From: Halobellus captivus
Lineage (GTDB): Archaea > Halobacteriota > Halobacteria > Halobacteriales > Haloferacaceae
DNA: 64,000 bases
Assembly: GCF_003697845.1 (NCBI RefSeq)
Contig: NZ_RDQE01000002.1
Coordinates: 62,001-126,000, forward strand
Direction of reading: 5' to 3'
The notes beneath the pieces were generated by a model that saw nothing but the letters and a program-made list of their open reading frames with translations, did not search any database and was not told the DNA's origin. Below are positions 38,405 through 47,133 of this stretch, piece by piece (the first letter of the stretch is position 1; the number at the start of each line of letters is the position of its first letter). The position numbers and the translations under genes were made by a program.

Positions 38405-39538
38405 ATGTCGTTGCTGCGCGTCCGCGGGTTAACGAAGGAGTTCGGCGACCTGGTCGCCGTCGACGACGTGGACTTCGACGTCGAGGACGGCGAGTTCGTC
38501 TCGATCCTCGGCCCCAGCGGGTCCGGGAAGTCGACGGTGCTCCGGATGGTCGCGGGGTTCGAGGAACCTACGGAGGGTGAGATCGCCCTCGACGACGTCG
38601 GGATCGTGGGGTCGCCGCCGTTCGAGCGCGACGTGAACATGGTGTTTCAGGACCTCGCGTTGTTTCCGCACCTCACAGTCGCCGAGAACATCGGCTACGG
38701 CCTGAAACAGTCGGGCGTCCCGGCCGACGAGCGGCGCGAGCGGACCGAGGACATGCTGGAGATGGTCCGACTGGAGGGCTACGGCGACCGCACTCCGTCG
38801 GAGCTCTCCGGCGGGGAACAACAGCGCGTCGCGCTCGCCCGCGCGCTCGTCAACGAGCCGGCGCTCGTGCTGTTCGACGAGCCGCTCTCCTCGCTCGACC
38901 GCAAGCTCCGCCAGCACATGCAGGGCGAGCTTCAGCGGATCCAACTCGAGACGGACACGACGTTCCTCTACGTCACCCACGACCAGGAGGTCGCGCTCGC
39001 GGTCTCCGACCGGCTCGTCGTCCTCGACGACGGCCGGATCCAACAGGTCGGGACAGTCGAGGAGCTCTACGAGGCGCCCGAGAGCCGGTTCGTCGCCGAC
39101 TTCATCGGCGACGTCAACGCCGTGGAGGGACGCGTCACCGCCGTCGAGGACGACGGGATCGCCATCAACACGGGCGACGAAGCGGTCACCGTTCCCCGTA
39201 CCACGGCCGAGGAAGTCGCGGTCGACGATGCCGTCGACGTCTGCATCCGGCCGTTCCAGGTGCGCGTCGAATCCGCCGACGCCGACGGTTCCGACGCCGA
39301 CGCTCCCGCCGACACCGACGGGACGTTCTCGACGACCGGGGTCGTACGGAGCCGGAGCTACCAGGGGAGCGACTCGCAGTACGGGATCGAGACGGACCGG
39401 TGGGGACGCCTGTCCGCGGAGGTCCGGTCCGCCTCCTTCGAGATCGACGACCGCGTCACGGTCGCGTGGGACGCCGCGGACGTCCACGTCTACCGTCGTG
39501 ACGGGGACGGTTCGCCCGGCGGGGACGGAGGGTCCTGA
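38405..39538 (+). CDS. potA: ABC transporter ATP-binding protein, PotA type
   Basis: A 377-aa protein: Walker A GPSGSGKST (36-44), Q-loop MVFQDLALFPHLTV, signature LSGGEQQRVALARALV, Walker B ALVLFDEPLSSLD, H-loop VTHDQ. A TOBE-type C-terminal domain follows from about residue 240. It powers uptake by the neighbouring permeases. Its stop overlaps the potB start (TGATG). Confidence 0.93.
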   Translation: MSLLRVRGLTKEFGDLVAVDDVDFDVEDGEFVSILGPSGSGKSTVLRMVAGFEEPTEGEIALDDVGIVGSPPFERDVNMVFQDLALFPHLTVAENIGYGLKQSGVPADERRERTEDMLEMVRLEGYGDRTPSELSGGEQQRVALARALVNEPALVLFDEPLSSLDRKLRQHMQGELQRIQLETDTTFLYVTHDQEVALAVSDRLVVLDDGRIQQVGTVEELYEAPESRFVADFIGDVNAVEGRVTAVEDDGIAINTGDEAVTVPRTTAEEVAVDDAVDVCIRPFQVRVESADADGSDADAPADTDGTFSTTGVVRSRSYQGSDSQYGIETDRWGRLSAEVRSASFEIDDRVTVAWDAADVHVYRRDGDGSPGGDGGS

Positions 39539-40500
39539 TGCCGGAGTCGCCGTCCTCGACCGACGAGCCCGCCGACGGATCCGGGGACGAGCTCGCCACG
39601 GATGGGGGCTCCACGGCCGGCGTCGACGGTCGGATGAGCGGTCTCACGACCTACCTCCGGGAACGCCCGCGGCTCCGAACGCTCGCGATCGCCGGGCCGC
39701 CGTACGGGATCCTGGTGCTCTTCTTCGCGATCCCGCTTCTCGCGATGCTCGTCGTCTCCTTTCAGGCCGACCAGATCGGCGGGGCGTGGACGCTGCACAA
39801 CTACACCGACTTTCTCACCTCGGAGACGTACCTCACGGTGGTCTGGCGGACGTTCCTGATCAGCGTCCAGGTGACGGCGATCGTGGCGGCCGTCGGATAC
39901 GCGCTGGCGTACAGCATCGTTCGGTTCTCCCGGCGGACGACGCTGCTTCTGCTGCTCGTCATCCTGCCGTTCTGGACCAGCTACATCATCCGGATGTACG
40001 CGTGGATCAACATCCTCCAGAGCGACGGGGTCCTGGACTCGCTGCTGGACCTCGCCGGACTGCCGGCGCTGGGGCTGTTGTACACCGACACGGCCGTCCT
40101 CATCGGCTTCACCTACGTCTGGTTGCCGCTCGCGGTGTTGCCGTTTTACGCCTCGTTGACCAACCTCGACGGAGACCTCATCGAGGCATCGAAGGACCTC
40201 GGGGCGGGGCCGATCCGGACGTTCCTCTCGGTCACGCTCCCGATGACCATAAACGGGGTGGTGACCGGCATCGTCCTCGTCTTCATCCCCACCTTCGGCT
40301 CGTTCATCACGCCGCGGCTGCTCGGCGGGACGAACAACATCATGATCGGGATGGTGATAGAGAACCAGTTCAAGAGCGCCTTCAACTGGCCGTTCGGCGC
40401 GGCCATCGGGATGGTGATCTCGGTCGTCGTCGTGGCGCTTCTGGTGGTCGCGATGCGTCTCGGCGGCGGGCTCTTCGGCGCCGGAGGTGAGACGGCGTGA
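39538..40500 (+). CDS. potB: ABC transporter permease, PotB type
   Basis: A 320-aa protein. A 45-residue acidic N-terminal extension is followed by six membrane helices and the EAA loop LIEASKDLGAGPIRTFLSVTLPM, which contacts PotA. Overlaps both neighbours (TGATG, GTGA), so the operon is translationally coupled. Confidence 0.92.
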   Translation: MPESPSSTDEPADGSGDELATDGGSTAGVDGRMSGLTTYLRERPRLRTLAIAGPPYGILVLFFAIPLLAMLVVSFQADQIGGAWTLHNYTDFLTSETYLTVVWRTFLISVQVTAIVAAVGYALAYSIVRFSRRTTLLLLLVILPFWTSYIIRMYAWINILQSDGVLDSLLDLAGLPALGLLYTDTAVLIGFTYVWLPLAVLPFYASLTNLDGDLIEASKDLGAGPIRTFLSVTLPMTINGVVTGIVLVFIPTFGSFITPRLLGGTNNIMIGMVIENQFKSAFNWPFGAAIGMVISVVVVALLVVAMRLGGGLFGAGGETA

Positions 40501-41330
40501 GCGCCATCGACCGGGTCACGGACCCGCTCGAGCGGTTCACGCAGGCACACGCCGCCCGCATGGCCGCCGCCGTGATCGTCTCGGTGATCGCGTTCCTCTG
40601 GTTGCCGATCGGCGTGCTCGTGTTCATGTCGTTCGCCGACGGCGGCGTGTTGTCGTTCCCGCCGGACGAGCTCACGCTCCGGTGGTACCGCGAGTTCCTG
40701 ACGAACGACGCCGCGATCGACGCCATCGTCACGACGCTCACCATCTCGATCCCCGCGACGGGGATCACGGTCGCGCTGTCGACGATGATCGCGTACGCGA
40801 TCGACCGGTACGTCTTCCCCGGGCGGAGCTGGCTCCAGCTTCTGGCCACGCTCCCGATCATCGTCCCGCTCGTGGTGACCGGGGTCGCCATGGTGTTGTT
40901 CTTCAAGGGGACCCTCGGACTCCCGGACTACGTGGCGGTGGTGATCGCCCACGTGATCCGGACCGTCCCGTTCGCGACGCTCGTCATCCTGCCGACGTTC
41001 CTCTCGTTCGACAGGGGACTCGAGGAGGCCTCGAAGGACCTCGGCGCGGACGAGTTCGAGACGTTCCGGCAGGTCACGCTGCCGAACGTCTTCCCGGGGG
41101 TCGTCGCGGGCGGTCTGCTCGCGTTTACCCTCTCGTTCAACGAGTTCGTCTACACCTACTTCGTGAAGGGGTCGGGCGATCCCACCCTTCCGGTGTACAT
41201 CTGGAACCAGATCCGGTACAACGTGACGCCCGAGGTGAACGTGATCAGCGTGGTCTTCCTCGCGGTGGCGGTGTCGATGGTGCTCGCGGCCGTCTCGATC
41301 ACGCGAGTCGAACTGATCGCACAGCGCTGA
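40497..41330 (+). CDS. potC: ABC transporter permease, PotC type
   Basis: A 277-aa protein with six membrane helices and the EAA loop LEEASKDLGADEFETFRQVTLPN. GTG start inside the potB stop. It completes a PotDABC importer. Pattern SFNEFVYTYFVKG near the end is typical of PotC. Confidence 0.92.
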   Translation: MSAIDRVTDPLERFTQAHAARMAAAVIVSVIAFLWLPIGVLVFMSFADGGVLSFPPDELTLRWYREFLTNDAAIDAIVTTLTISIPATGITVALSTMIAYAIDRYVFPGRSWLQLLATLPIIVPLVVTGVAMVLFFKGTLGLPDYVAVVIAHVIRTVPFATLVILPTFLSFDRGLEEASKDLGADEFETFRQVTLPNVFPGVVAGGLLAFTLSFNEFVYTYFVKGSGDPTLPVYIWNQIRYNVTPEVNVISVVFLAVAVSMVLAAVSITRVELIAQR

Positions 41331-41406
41331 CGCCGGGCCGAGGCTCGAGCGTCACCGCGTGCTCCGGCGACGGGACGTTTTTGCCCCTCGCCGTCACAGG
41401 ACCGGT

Positions 41407-41610
41407 ATGGATCCACCGGACGCGGCGCTTTTCGGCATCGCCGCGGTCGTCGCGGCGACCGTGGTCGGTGCGGTGGTCATCGCCGGCCTGCTCTTCGGGT
41501 TCGACGAGTCCGTTCTCCGTCCCTTCGCGCTGCTCGCGGCGGAGCCGTTCGCGTGGATCGTCGTCGCCGCGCTGATCGTCGCCGTCGTCGGCCACGCGTA
41601 CATCGACTGA
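41407..41610 (+). CDS. Small two-helix membrane protein
   Basis: A 67-aa protein with two hydrophobic helices (ALFGIAAVVAATVVGAVVIAG and WIVVAALIVAVVGHAYI). ATG 41407 is preferred to an upstream start that only adds basic residues. It follows potC by 76 bp. Function unknown. Confidence 0.55.
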   Translation: MDPPDAALFGIAAVVAATVVGAVVIAGLLFGFDESVLRPFALLAAEPFAWIVVAALIVAVVGHAYID

Positions 41611-41681
41611 GGTGCCCCGTAGGCGGACGGACCTCGTGCCGTTTGCCGTTTTCTGTACTATCATGCCCCTCAGTGTGATCG

Positions 41682-42530
41682 GTGAAGGACGTGCAAACGA
41701 TTCCCGGCCACCGAGTCCGATTCGGCGAGCTCGCCGGCTCGCTCGTCCACGGTGCGACGTTCTTCGACTGGTCGTTGATATCCACGCAGGAGATGACTGA
41801 AGCGTTCGATCACTCCTTTCAGGAGATCCTCGCCGCCGACGGCATCCCGTACGCACCGGTCGTCGCCGGTACCTCCGTCACCCGCTATCCCGCCGTTGGC
41901 GACGTCGTTACCGTCGACACGGTGCCGGTGAACGTCGGCGACTCCAGCGTGGAGTTGCTCTACGAGATCGATAACGGCGACGGTGAACGGCTGGCCACGG
42001 CACGAATAGTTCACGTGACGATCGCGGGAGACGGATCCGCGCTGCCGTTGCCCGAGCAGACCCGCTCGGACTTCGCCGACGCGTCCGTCGATCGCGACCC
42101 CGACGTCGGGCCCGGAACGGGGACCGACACGGGCGGGGAGACGCCCACGTTTTCGTCGTCGTTCCGGATCCATAGCCCCCACATCGAGGGGGCGGATCTG
42201 GCGTACTTCGAGGAGTATCCACGGTTCGCCGACATCGCGCTCGAACGGTTCCTCGACGAACGGGGAACCAGTCTCGCCGAATTACGCGGCGACAAGGAGC
42301 CCTACCGCATCCGTGACTGGAAGTGGGAGTTCAAAGCGCCCGTCCGATTCGACTCGACGCTGCACGTGAACTGTGACGTGATGGCGGTCGAGCGTGACAC
42401 GATCCGGGTCGCACACGAACTGTCCAGTAACGGCCGGACCAACATCGAAGGAGTCACCGAATACGGATGTTTCGACCGGACCGGCGAGTCGGTCCCGTTC
42501 GATGACGCCATGCTGACTCCGTTCCGCTGA
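41682..42530 (+). CDS. Tandem hotdog-fold acyl-CoA thioesterase-like protein
   Basis: A 282-aa protein from GTG 41682. The first hotdog is GELAGSLVHGATFFDWSLISTQEMTEAFDHSF...VVAGTSVTRYPAVGDVV. After an acidic linker the second is FRIHSPHIEGADLAYFEEYPRFADIALERFL...DWKWEFKAPVRFDSTLHVNCDV, with the FDSTLHV strand typical of 4-hydroxybenzoyl-CoA thioesterase-like folds. The acyl substrate is not known. Slightly lower GC than the transporter; it marks the approach to the island. Confidence 0.7.
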   Translation: MKDVQTIPGHRVRFGELAGSLVHGATFFDWSLISTQEMTEAFDHSFQEILAADGIPYAPVVAGTSVTRYPAVGDVVTVDTVPVNVGDSSVELLYEIDNGDGERLATARIVHVTIAGDGSALPLPEQTRSDFADASVDRDPDVGPGTGTDTGGETPTFSSSFRIHSPHIEGADLAYFEEYPRFADIALERFLDERGTSLAELRGDKEPYRIRDWKWEFKAPVRFDSTLHVNCDVMAVERDTIRVAHELSSNGRTNIEGVTEYGCFDRTGESVPFDDAMLTPFR

Positions 42531-42898
42531 ACCGGGGCGCTAAGTCCCCTTCCTCAACGAGCGGCGACCGACGACAGGGTCCCCTTTGCCGAGTCCAAGT
42601 GGACGTCAGAGCCGGTCGGACGGGAGTTCGTCGACGACCTCCGGAATGAAACAGACACGTCCAGTGGGGGCCGAACCCTCGGAGCGAACGGTTCGCGTCG
42701 GTTTCGATGAGCGGGGTCGTGGACGGACTCGACCGGGAGCTAGACGACACGTGGTCGCTGTTCGACACGAGCGATCCGGACCGAACCCCCACAGAACCGA
42801 TCGGGTTTGAGCGTACGGTTTTCCGGCCGTACCACCTGACACTCTCGTCGTCGTTTTCTGAAGGGATTTTATATACTCCCCACTACCTGTATTCGATA
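42531..42898. other. 368-bp gap before mcrB with possible gene remnant
   Basis: No complete gene is seen. On the plus strand, 42558 to about 42710 reads as protein-like sequence (RVPFAESKWTSEPVGREF) with no start, ending in a stop. The last 60 bp are AT-rich and hold the mcrB promoter. This may be a decayed gene at the island edge. Confidence 0.35.
42868..42875 (+). promoter_or_regulatory. TATA box of mcrB
   Basis: TTTATATA centred 27-28 nt before the ATG at 42899. It decides that start over longer in-frame ones. Confidence 0.75.
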
Positions 42899-44128
42899 AT
42901 GAGCGACTCGTCGGACGACTATACACTCGAAGATGCGAGAGACGAAGTCGGAATTCTCCACCGTGTAACCGACGACGTCGTCGAAGGGATCCGGAACGCG
43001 GGGAGCGAAGACGTACTGGAGTTTTTGATCGAAGACGAGAGACTCGACGTGGTCCACGACGGAGAGCGTGGTTTGGGTCAGGTCCGACGTGCCGTACTGG
43101 AGTCCCCGCTGGCCTCAGACCGCCTCAAGCGCGTCGTGAGTCTTCGCGGTGACGAAACGCCCGAGGAGATACTCGTTCCGAACGACGTGGAGCGCAACGC
43201 CAAGGTCGCGCTCGACGCCGGGAAGCCGGTCGTCCTGTACGGGCCGACCGGCACGGGGAAGACGACCTTCGCCAAGCAGCTCGCACGTGAGACCGGCATC
43301 GGGTACACCCTCAACACCGCGACGCCCTCGTGGACGCCGTCGGACATCATCGGGGGGATCAGTCCGGACTACACCGGCGACTCGCTAAGCTACCGGACGA
43401 AACTCGGGTGCGTGTCCGAAGCCGTTCAGCGTGCTCGCCGGTTCGACGTCGAGTACGGCGTCATCCTCGACGAGATCACCCGGGCGGACATCTCGAAGAT
43501 CTTCGGCCCGCTGTACACCGCCATCGAGAACCCCCATCAGACCATCTTCGAGACCGACGAGGGCGAGACCATCGAACTGGACGAGCGGGTGAACATCATC
43601 TGTACGATGAACATGTCTGACCGGACAGTGAACGAACTCGACAACGCGATCACCCGGCGGTTCGCCATGATCGAACTCGACGAGTACGAGGAGGACAAGC
43701 GCCGACAGCTGTTCAAGGACTGGATCACCACACACGTCACCGACCACACGGACCTCGGCGAAAGCGAGATCCTCCGCCTGTTCGAGCGGGACTACCGGGG
43801 GATCAACCACGGCCACGAATCGACGTCACAAGGGTCGATCATGCGCTTCGGCCCGATGCATTACCGCGACGTCGCCGTCTTCCTCGGCGTCGGCTGTCGA
43901 GAAGGCGGGGAGTACGAGTACGACCAGACCGACGCGGTCGGACAGGCGTTCCGGACGTACATCGTTCCGCGACTCCTGAACGCCGCCGCGTTCCCGCAGA
44001 TCGAGCGCATCGCGGAACACTACCGCGCGATGAACGGCGAGTTCGAGGAGTTCGATCTCGCACCGGCGGCAGAGTTGGCCGAACGCGAACTCGAACAGGA
44101 GCGACGCCAGATGGGCTCCTACGAGTAA
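42899..44128 (+). CDS. mcrB: McrB-like AAA+ NTPase
   Basis: A 409-aa protein: Walker A YGPTGTGKTT (from 114), Walker B YGVILDEITRA (186-196), and MNMSDRTVNELDNAITRRF (237-255), which matches the McrB MNTADRS loop with its paired arginines. The first 90 residues lack a recognisable methyl-DNA-reading domain, so the target sensor is either this short helical region or another subunit. It should form a ring that drives McrC. Its stop overlaps the mcrC start (TAATG). Confidence 0.85.
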   Translation: MSDSSDDYTLEDARDEVGILHRVTDDVVEGIRNAGSEDVLEFLIEDERLDVVHDGERGLGQVRRAVLESPLASDRLKRVVSLRGDETPEEILVPNDVERNAKVALDAGKPVVLYGPTGTGKTTFAKQLARETGIGYTLNTATPSWTPSDIIGGISPDYTGDSLSYRTKLGCVSEAVQRARRFDVEYGVILDEITRADISKIFGPLYTAIENPHQTIFETDEGETIELDERVNIICTMNMSDRTVNELDNAITRRFAMIELDEYEEDKRRQLFKDWITTHVTDHTDLGESEILRLFERDYRGINHGHESTSQGSIMRFGPMHYRDVAVFLGVGCREGGEYEYDQTDAVGQAFRTYIVPRLLNAAAFPQIERIAEHYRAMNGEFEEFDLAPAAELAERELEQERRQMGSYE

Positions 44129-45888
44129 TGAGCACCGTTGACGAAGTCTACGAGTACGGGCAGGACACCTTCAACGTCCCCGAGCGCGGGGAGATCCGGA
44201 TAGAGGGCTGTCCGTCGTCCATCGGGGACCAGCTTCGTCGCGCTTCGTTCACGCAGCAGAGTCCCGGCGTCTTCACGAAGAGTCAGGCGGCACTCGACGG
44301 CGAGCAGGAGTACGAGGTCGTCACGGTCACCGTAGACGGCGACGAGAACGAGATACTCCACGTCGAGGCGACGGACATCATCGGCGTCGTGAGCCTCACG
44401 CCGTCGTCGAAGGTGCAGGTCGATCCGAAGATCGACTGGGAGCACATCTTCGATATGCTCCTGGCGGTCTACGATCAGAACCGCTCCATCGAGTACCACG
44501 GGATCCCGCTCCGGGACTTCCTCTCCGACGACATCCATCTCGACGACGTGTTCGTCGTGCTGGCGATCAACTACCTCGATGGGTTGGAGACGATACACCG
44601 GCAGGGGTACATCCGCGACCTGGTCATCCGACGCCTCGACAGTCTCGACGGTCGGGGTGAGATCGACGTCGAGCAGACCCTACTGAATCACGCTCGCGGG
44701 ACGCTGGAGCCACACTGGATCCGCAACGAGACCGAGTACGACAACGCCGCGAACTCGCTGCTCCACTTCGCCGGAAAGACGCTGCTTCGGCTCTTCCGGC
44801 AGAACTCCCACGAGAACGACCACCCCGCGTACGACCGCATCTTCTCGGAAGTTCACCGAGAGGTGGAGCGCCTGGAGAGCATGGGTGTCAGCAGCGGGTT
44901 GGACCGGATGGACGCGTATCGACGCCTGTCGCTCAGCGACCTCCCGAAGCAGCGACGGTACTACCGGAAGGCGTTCGACGTCGCCAAGGCGGTGATGTCG
45001 TCGTCGCTCGGCCAGCAACTCCGTGACGGCCCGCGAGAACTCGTGGTGGACTACGTCCTGAATATGGAGTCGCTGTTCGAGCAGTACTCGCAGGTCGTCA
45101 TCGAGCGCGAGCTCTCGTACATCAAGTCCTACGACCACCTCGGCGACCTCGACGACGTGACGCCCGTCCGGTCACCGTCCGTGAACCCGTTCGCGGGTGA
45201 GGGCCAGATCTACCACGAACCGGACCACGCGGTACAGGAGGGCGACGAGACGCTGGCTGTGCTGGACTCGAAGTACTACGCGGAAGGCCACGACCCGGTG
45301 AAGGAGTCGCCGTCCCGGTCGCGGCTGTTCAGCTACGCCTACCTCCTTCACTCCGATCGGCTCGCGTTCCTGTGTCCGCTTCTCGAACCGAGGCGTCGTC
45401 GGGTCACCCAGACCGGTGCCGAACTGCATATCGTCTCTCCCGAGCAGGAGTTCACCCTGGAAGAATACGGTGACGTCATCCAGAGGTACCTACACGAGGT
45501 ACTCGTCACGGGATCACCCGAACTCGAAGCGTTCCGCGCCGTCGCGGAGAACCGACTGTGCCTCGACGGTATCGAAGAAGCGGAGCTGAGCGACGCGAAG
45601 TCGATGAGCGGTCCGTTCACCTTCAAGGACGCTCGGGACTTCTCGCTACGCGTACTCAAGGCTGCTGCCGACGAACATTCGTGGGAGGTCCGCAATCGGT
45701 ACGACTTAGAGCAAGACGGTGACTGGACGCGAGAACAAATCGAGACGCGCTGTGAACAGCGCTACGAGCATACGACGACGTGCGTGCCGGTGTTCTGTCG
45801 TGACCACGGGCAAGAGTGGATCGACCTCTACTTCCTCCAGAACGGATCCGGTGAGGTGGAGAAAGAAGGGCCCCTGAAGCTGTTATAG
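44128..45888 (+). CDS. mcrC: McrC-like PD-(D/E)XK nuclease subunit
   Basis: A 586-aa protein, longer than E. coli McrC (348 aa). Residues 1-330 hold the McrC N-terminal beta region and a long helical part. The nuclease core is PD366...VLDSK (D380, K382) with a helix after it. Residues from about 450 form an extra domain, ending with a region rich in aromatic and charged residues (CEQRYEHTTTCVPVFCRDHGQEW). It probably cuts DNA when driven by McrB. Ends 4 nt from the convergent 127-aa gene. Confidence 0.82.
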   Translation: MSTVDEVYEYGQDTFNVPERGEIRIEGCPSSIGDQLRRASFTQQSPGVFTKSQAALDGEQEYEVVTVTVDGDENEILHVEATDIIGVVSLTPSSKVQVDPKIDWEHIFDMLLAVYDQNRSIEYHGIPLRDFLSDDIHLDDVFVVLAINYLDGLETIHRQGYIRDLVIRRLDSLDGRGEIDVEQTLLNHARGTLEPHWIRNETEYDNAANSLLHFAGKTLLRLFRQNSHENDHPAYDRIFSEVHREVERLESMGVSSGLDRMDAYRRLSLSDLPKQRRYYRKAFDVAKAVMSSSLGQQLRDGPRELVVDYVLNMESLFEQYSQVVIERELSYIKSYDHLGDLDDVTPVRSPSVNPFAGEGQIYHEPDHAVQEGDETLAVLDSKYYAEGHDPVKESPSRSRLFSYAYLLHSDRLAFLCPLLEPRRRRVTQTGAELHIVSPEQEFTLEEYGDVIQRYLHEVLVTGSPELEAFRAVAENRLCLDGIEEAELSDAKSMSGPFTFKDARDFSLRVLKAAADEHSWEVRNRYDLEQDGDWTREQIETRCEQRYEHTTTCVPVFCRDHGQEWIDLYFLQNGSGEVEKEGPLKLL

Positions 45889-45892
45889 CGTG

Positions 45893-46276
45893 TCAGAACG
45901 GCGCGATGAGCCACTCCCCGTCTCCTTTCCGTTCGAGTTGTGGACCGAAGACCTGCTGGAGCGAGTAGAGTTCGTCGTCGTATCGGAGGTCGTAGGTCTT
46001 CCCACTCCGGTGGAACGACCCTTCGACGACGAACTGTATCGTGGGACTTTGATACTCCAGGTCGTTCGCGCGTCGGTCCATCTCACGGGCGAGTTCATTC
46101 GCCAGGTCATCGTCACCCAGGGTGTCCGCGAGTCCGACAACGCTCACTTTCTCGGGTATATCGTCTTCCGTGAGCCGCTGGAGGAACTCTTTCACGGGGA
46201 TCTGATGTTCGAAGGTCTCGTAGGCACCTTCGATGACGAGATTGTACCGTCCGGGTATCTGTCCGGGGCCTGCCAT
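45893..46276 (-). CDS. 127-aa unknown protein of the methyltransferase operon
   Basis: Reads IPGRYNLVIEGAYETFEHQIPVKEFLQRLTEDDIPEKVSVVGLADTLGDDDLANELAREMDRRAND, then a strand-rich SPTIQFVVEGSFHRSGKTYDLRYDDELYSLQQVFG. It is a small soluble alpha/beta protein with no known domain. It is last in the minus-strand operon and may be an accessory or antitoxin-type subunit. A CCTTTTTGACC stretch about 27 nt upstream could be its own promoter. Confidence 0.65.
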   Translation of the reverse strand: MAGPGQIPGRYNLVIEGAYETFEHQIPVKEFLQRLTEDDIPEKVSVVGLADTLGDDDLANELAREMDRRANDLEYQSPTIQFVVEGSFHRSGKTYDLRYDDELYSLQQVFGPQLERKGDGEWLIAPF

Positions 46277-46320
46277 TACTTACGGAACGTCGCCGAGGGG
46301 TCAAAAAGGGGTGCGGTACC

Positions 46321-46425
46321 TCAGTCTTCGCTGAAGAGGTCCTCCGGGGGAGTCAACGCCTCGAAGTCTGGTGGGTAAGCACGCTCGTCGGTGTCGGCTC
46401 GCAGTTCGGGACGAGGTTTCTTCAC
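46321..46425 (-). CDS. 34-aa micro-ORF
   Basis: GTG start; begins MKKPRPELRADTDERAYPPD and ends LTPPEDLFSED. It starts 6 nt after the stop of the 45-aa ORF. Pro/Asp-rich and probably unfolded alone. The tight packing with Doc and the 45-aa ORF makes a coupled antitoxin-like peptide possible; not proven. Confidence 0.45.
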   Translation of the reverse strand: MKKPRPELRADTDERAYPPDFEALTPPEDLFSED

Positions 46426-46431
46426 GCTCAA

Positions 46432-46569
46432 TCACTCCCGCGCGAGTTCATCGTAGATCTCTTCGTGCTCGTCGAGATCTTGCTGGCCGAGGAAGCGGAT
46501 GAGATACCGCCGTGCCTCCTCGGAAGACATTTCGTCGGGGATCGGCGGTTGCTCACCTTCGGTAGCCAT
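46432..46569 (-). CDS. 45-aa micro-ORF next to doc
   Basis: ATG at 46569, 2 nt after the doc stop. The sequence has a disordered start (MATEGEQPPIPDEM) and a helix SSEEARRYLIRFLGQQDLDEHEEIYDELARE. Size and acidic helix are like small toxin neutralisers. It is placed after the toxin, opposite to the usual phd-doc order. Confidence 0.55.
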   Translation of the reverse strand: MATEGEQPPIPDEMSSEEARRYLIRFLGQQDLDEHEEIYDELARE

Positions 46570-46571
46570 TC

Positions 46572-47123
46572 TTATTCCCCGCTACGCGTGCTGTTGTCAT
46601 AACCGTTCGGTTCATCCGTGTCCTCTTCGGCCGACTCGATTCCGAGGCCGTCCGGAAGACTGTCGCTCGCGTCGATCCGTGATAGCCAGAGTTCGACGGT
46701 CGCCTGAAACTCCGGTGAGAGAGGCTCGGTGTGTTCTCGAAAGTACGAGAGCACGGTGTCGGCTTCGACGGCGGCCTCGTCTGTCGCTAACTCCTTCAGA
46801 ATCTCCTTGATTCGACGGTCGTAGTCGAATTCCAATCCGTTCAGCGCGTAGAAGAGACGCACTGACATCAACGCCGTACGCTTGTTCCCATCGATGAACG
46901 GGTGGTTTGCGGCGAGGAGTCGAAGGATCTGATACGACTTCTCGTGAATGCCTTCGGGTGCCTGACCGAAGTGCCCCTCACGTATTGCATCCACGGCGTA
47001 TTCGACATCGCCGCGCGAGGACACTCCCGGTTCGGTGTCGTCGTTCGACTCGACGATGAGCTCGTGTATGGTCAGGATGTCGTCGGCCGAAAGGTACCGT
47101 GTCGATTCCGAATCTCCATCCAT
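46572..47123 (-). CDS. doc: Doc/Fic-family toxin-like protein
   Basis: A 183-aa protein with the Fic/Doc core motif HPFIDGNKRTA (H74 to A84), preceded by helices typical of Doc (DILTIHELIVESNDD). Doc phosphorylates EF-Tu, while Fic AMPylates proteins; the GNKR form and short size favour Doc. The usual Phd antitoxin is not upstream: the methyltransferase is, 10 nt away. A 55-residue C-terminal extension is unlike P1 Doc. Confidence 0.85.
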   Translation of the reverse strand: MDGDSESTRYLSADDILTIHELIVESNDDTEPGVSSRGDVEYAVDAIREGHFGQAPEGIHEKSYQILRLLAANHPFIDGNKRTALMSVRLFYALNGLEFDYDRRIKEILKELATDEAAVEADTVLSYFREHTEPLSPEFQATVELWLSRIDASDSLPDGLGIESAEEDTDEPNGYDNSTRSGE

Positions 47124-47133
47124 CGTTCGCTCC

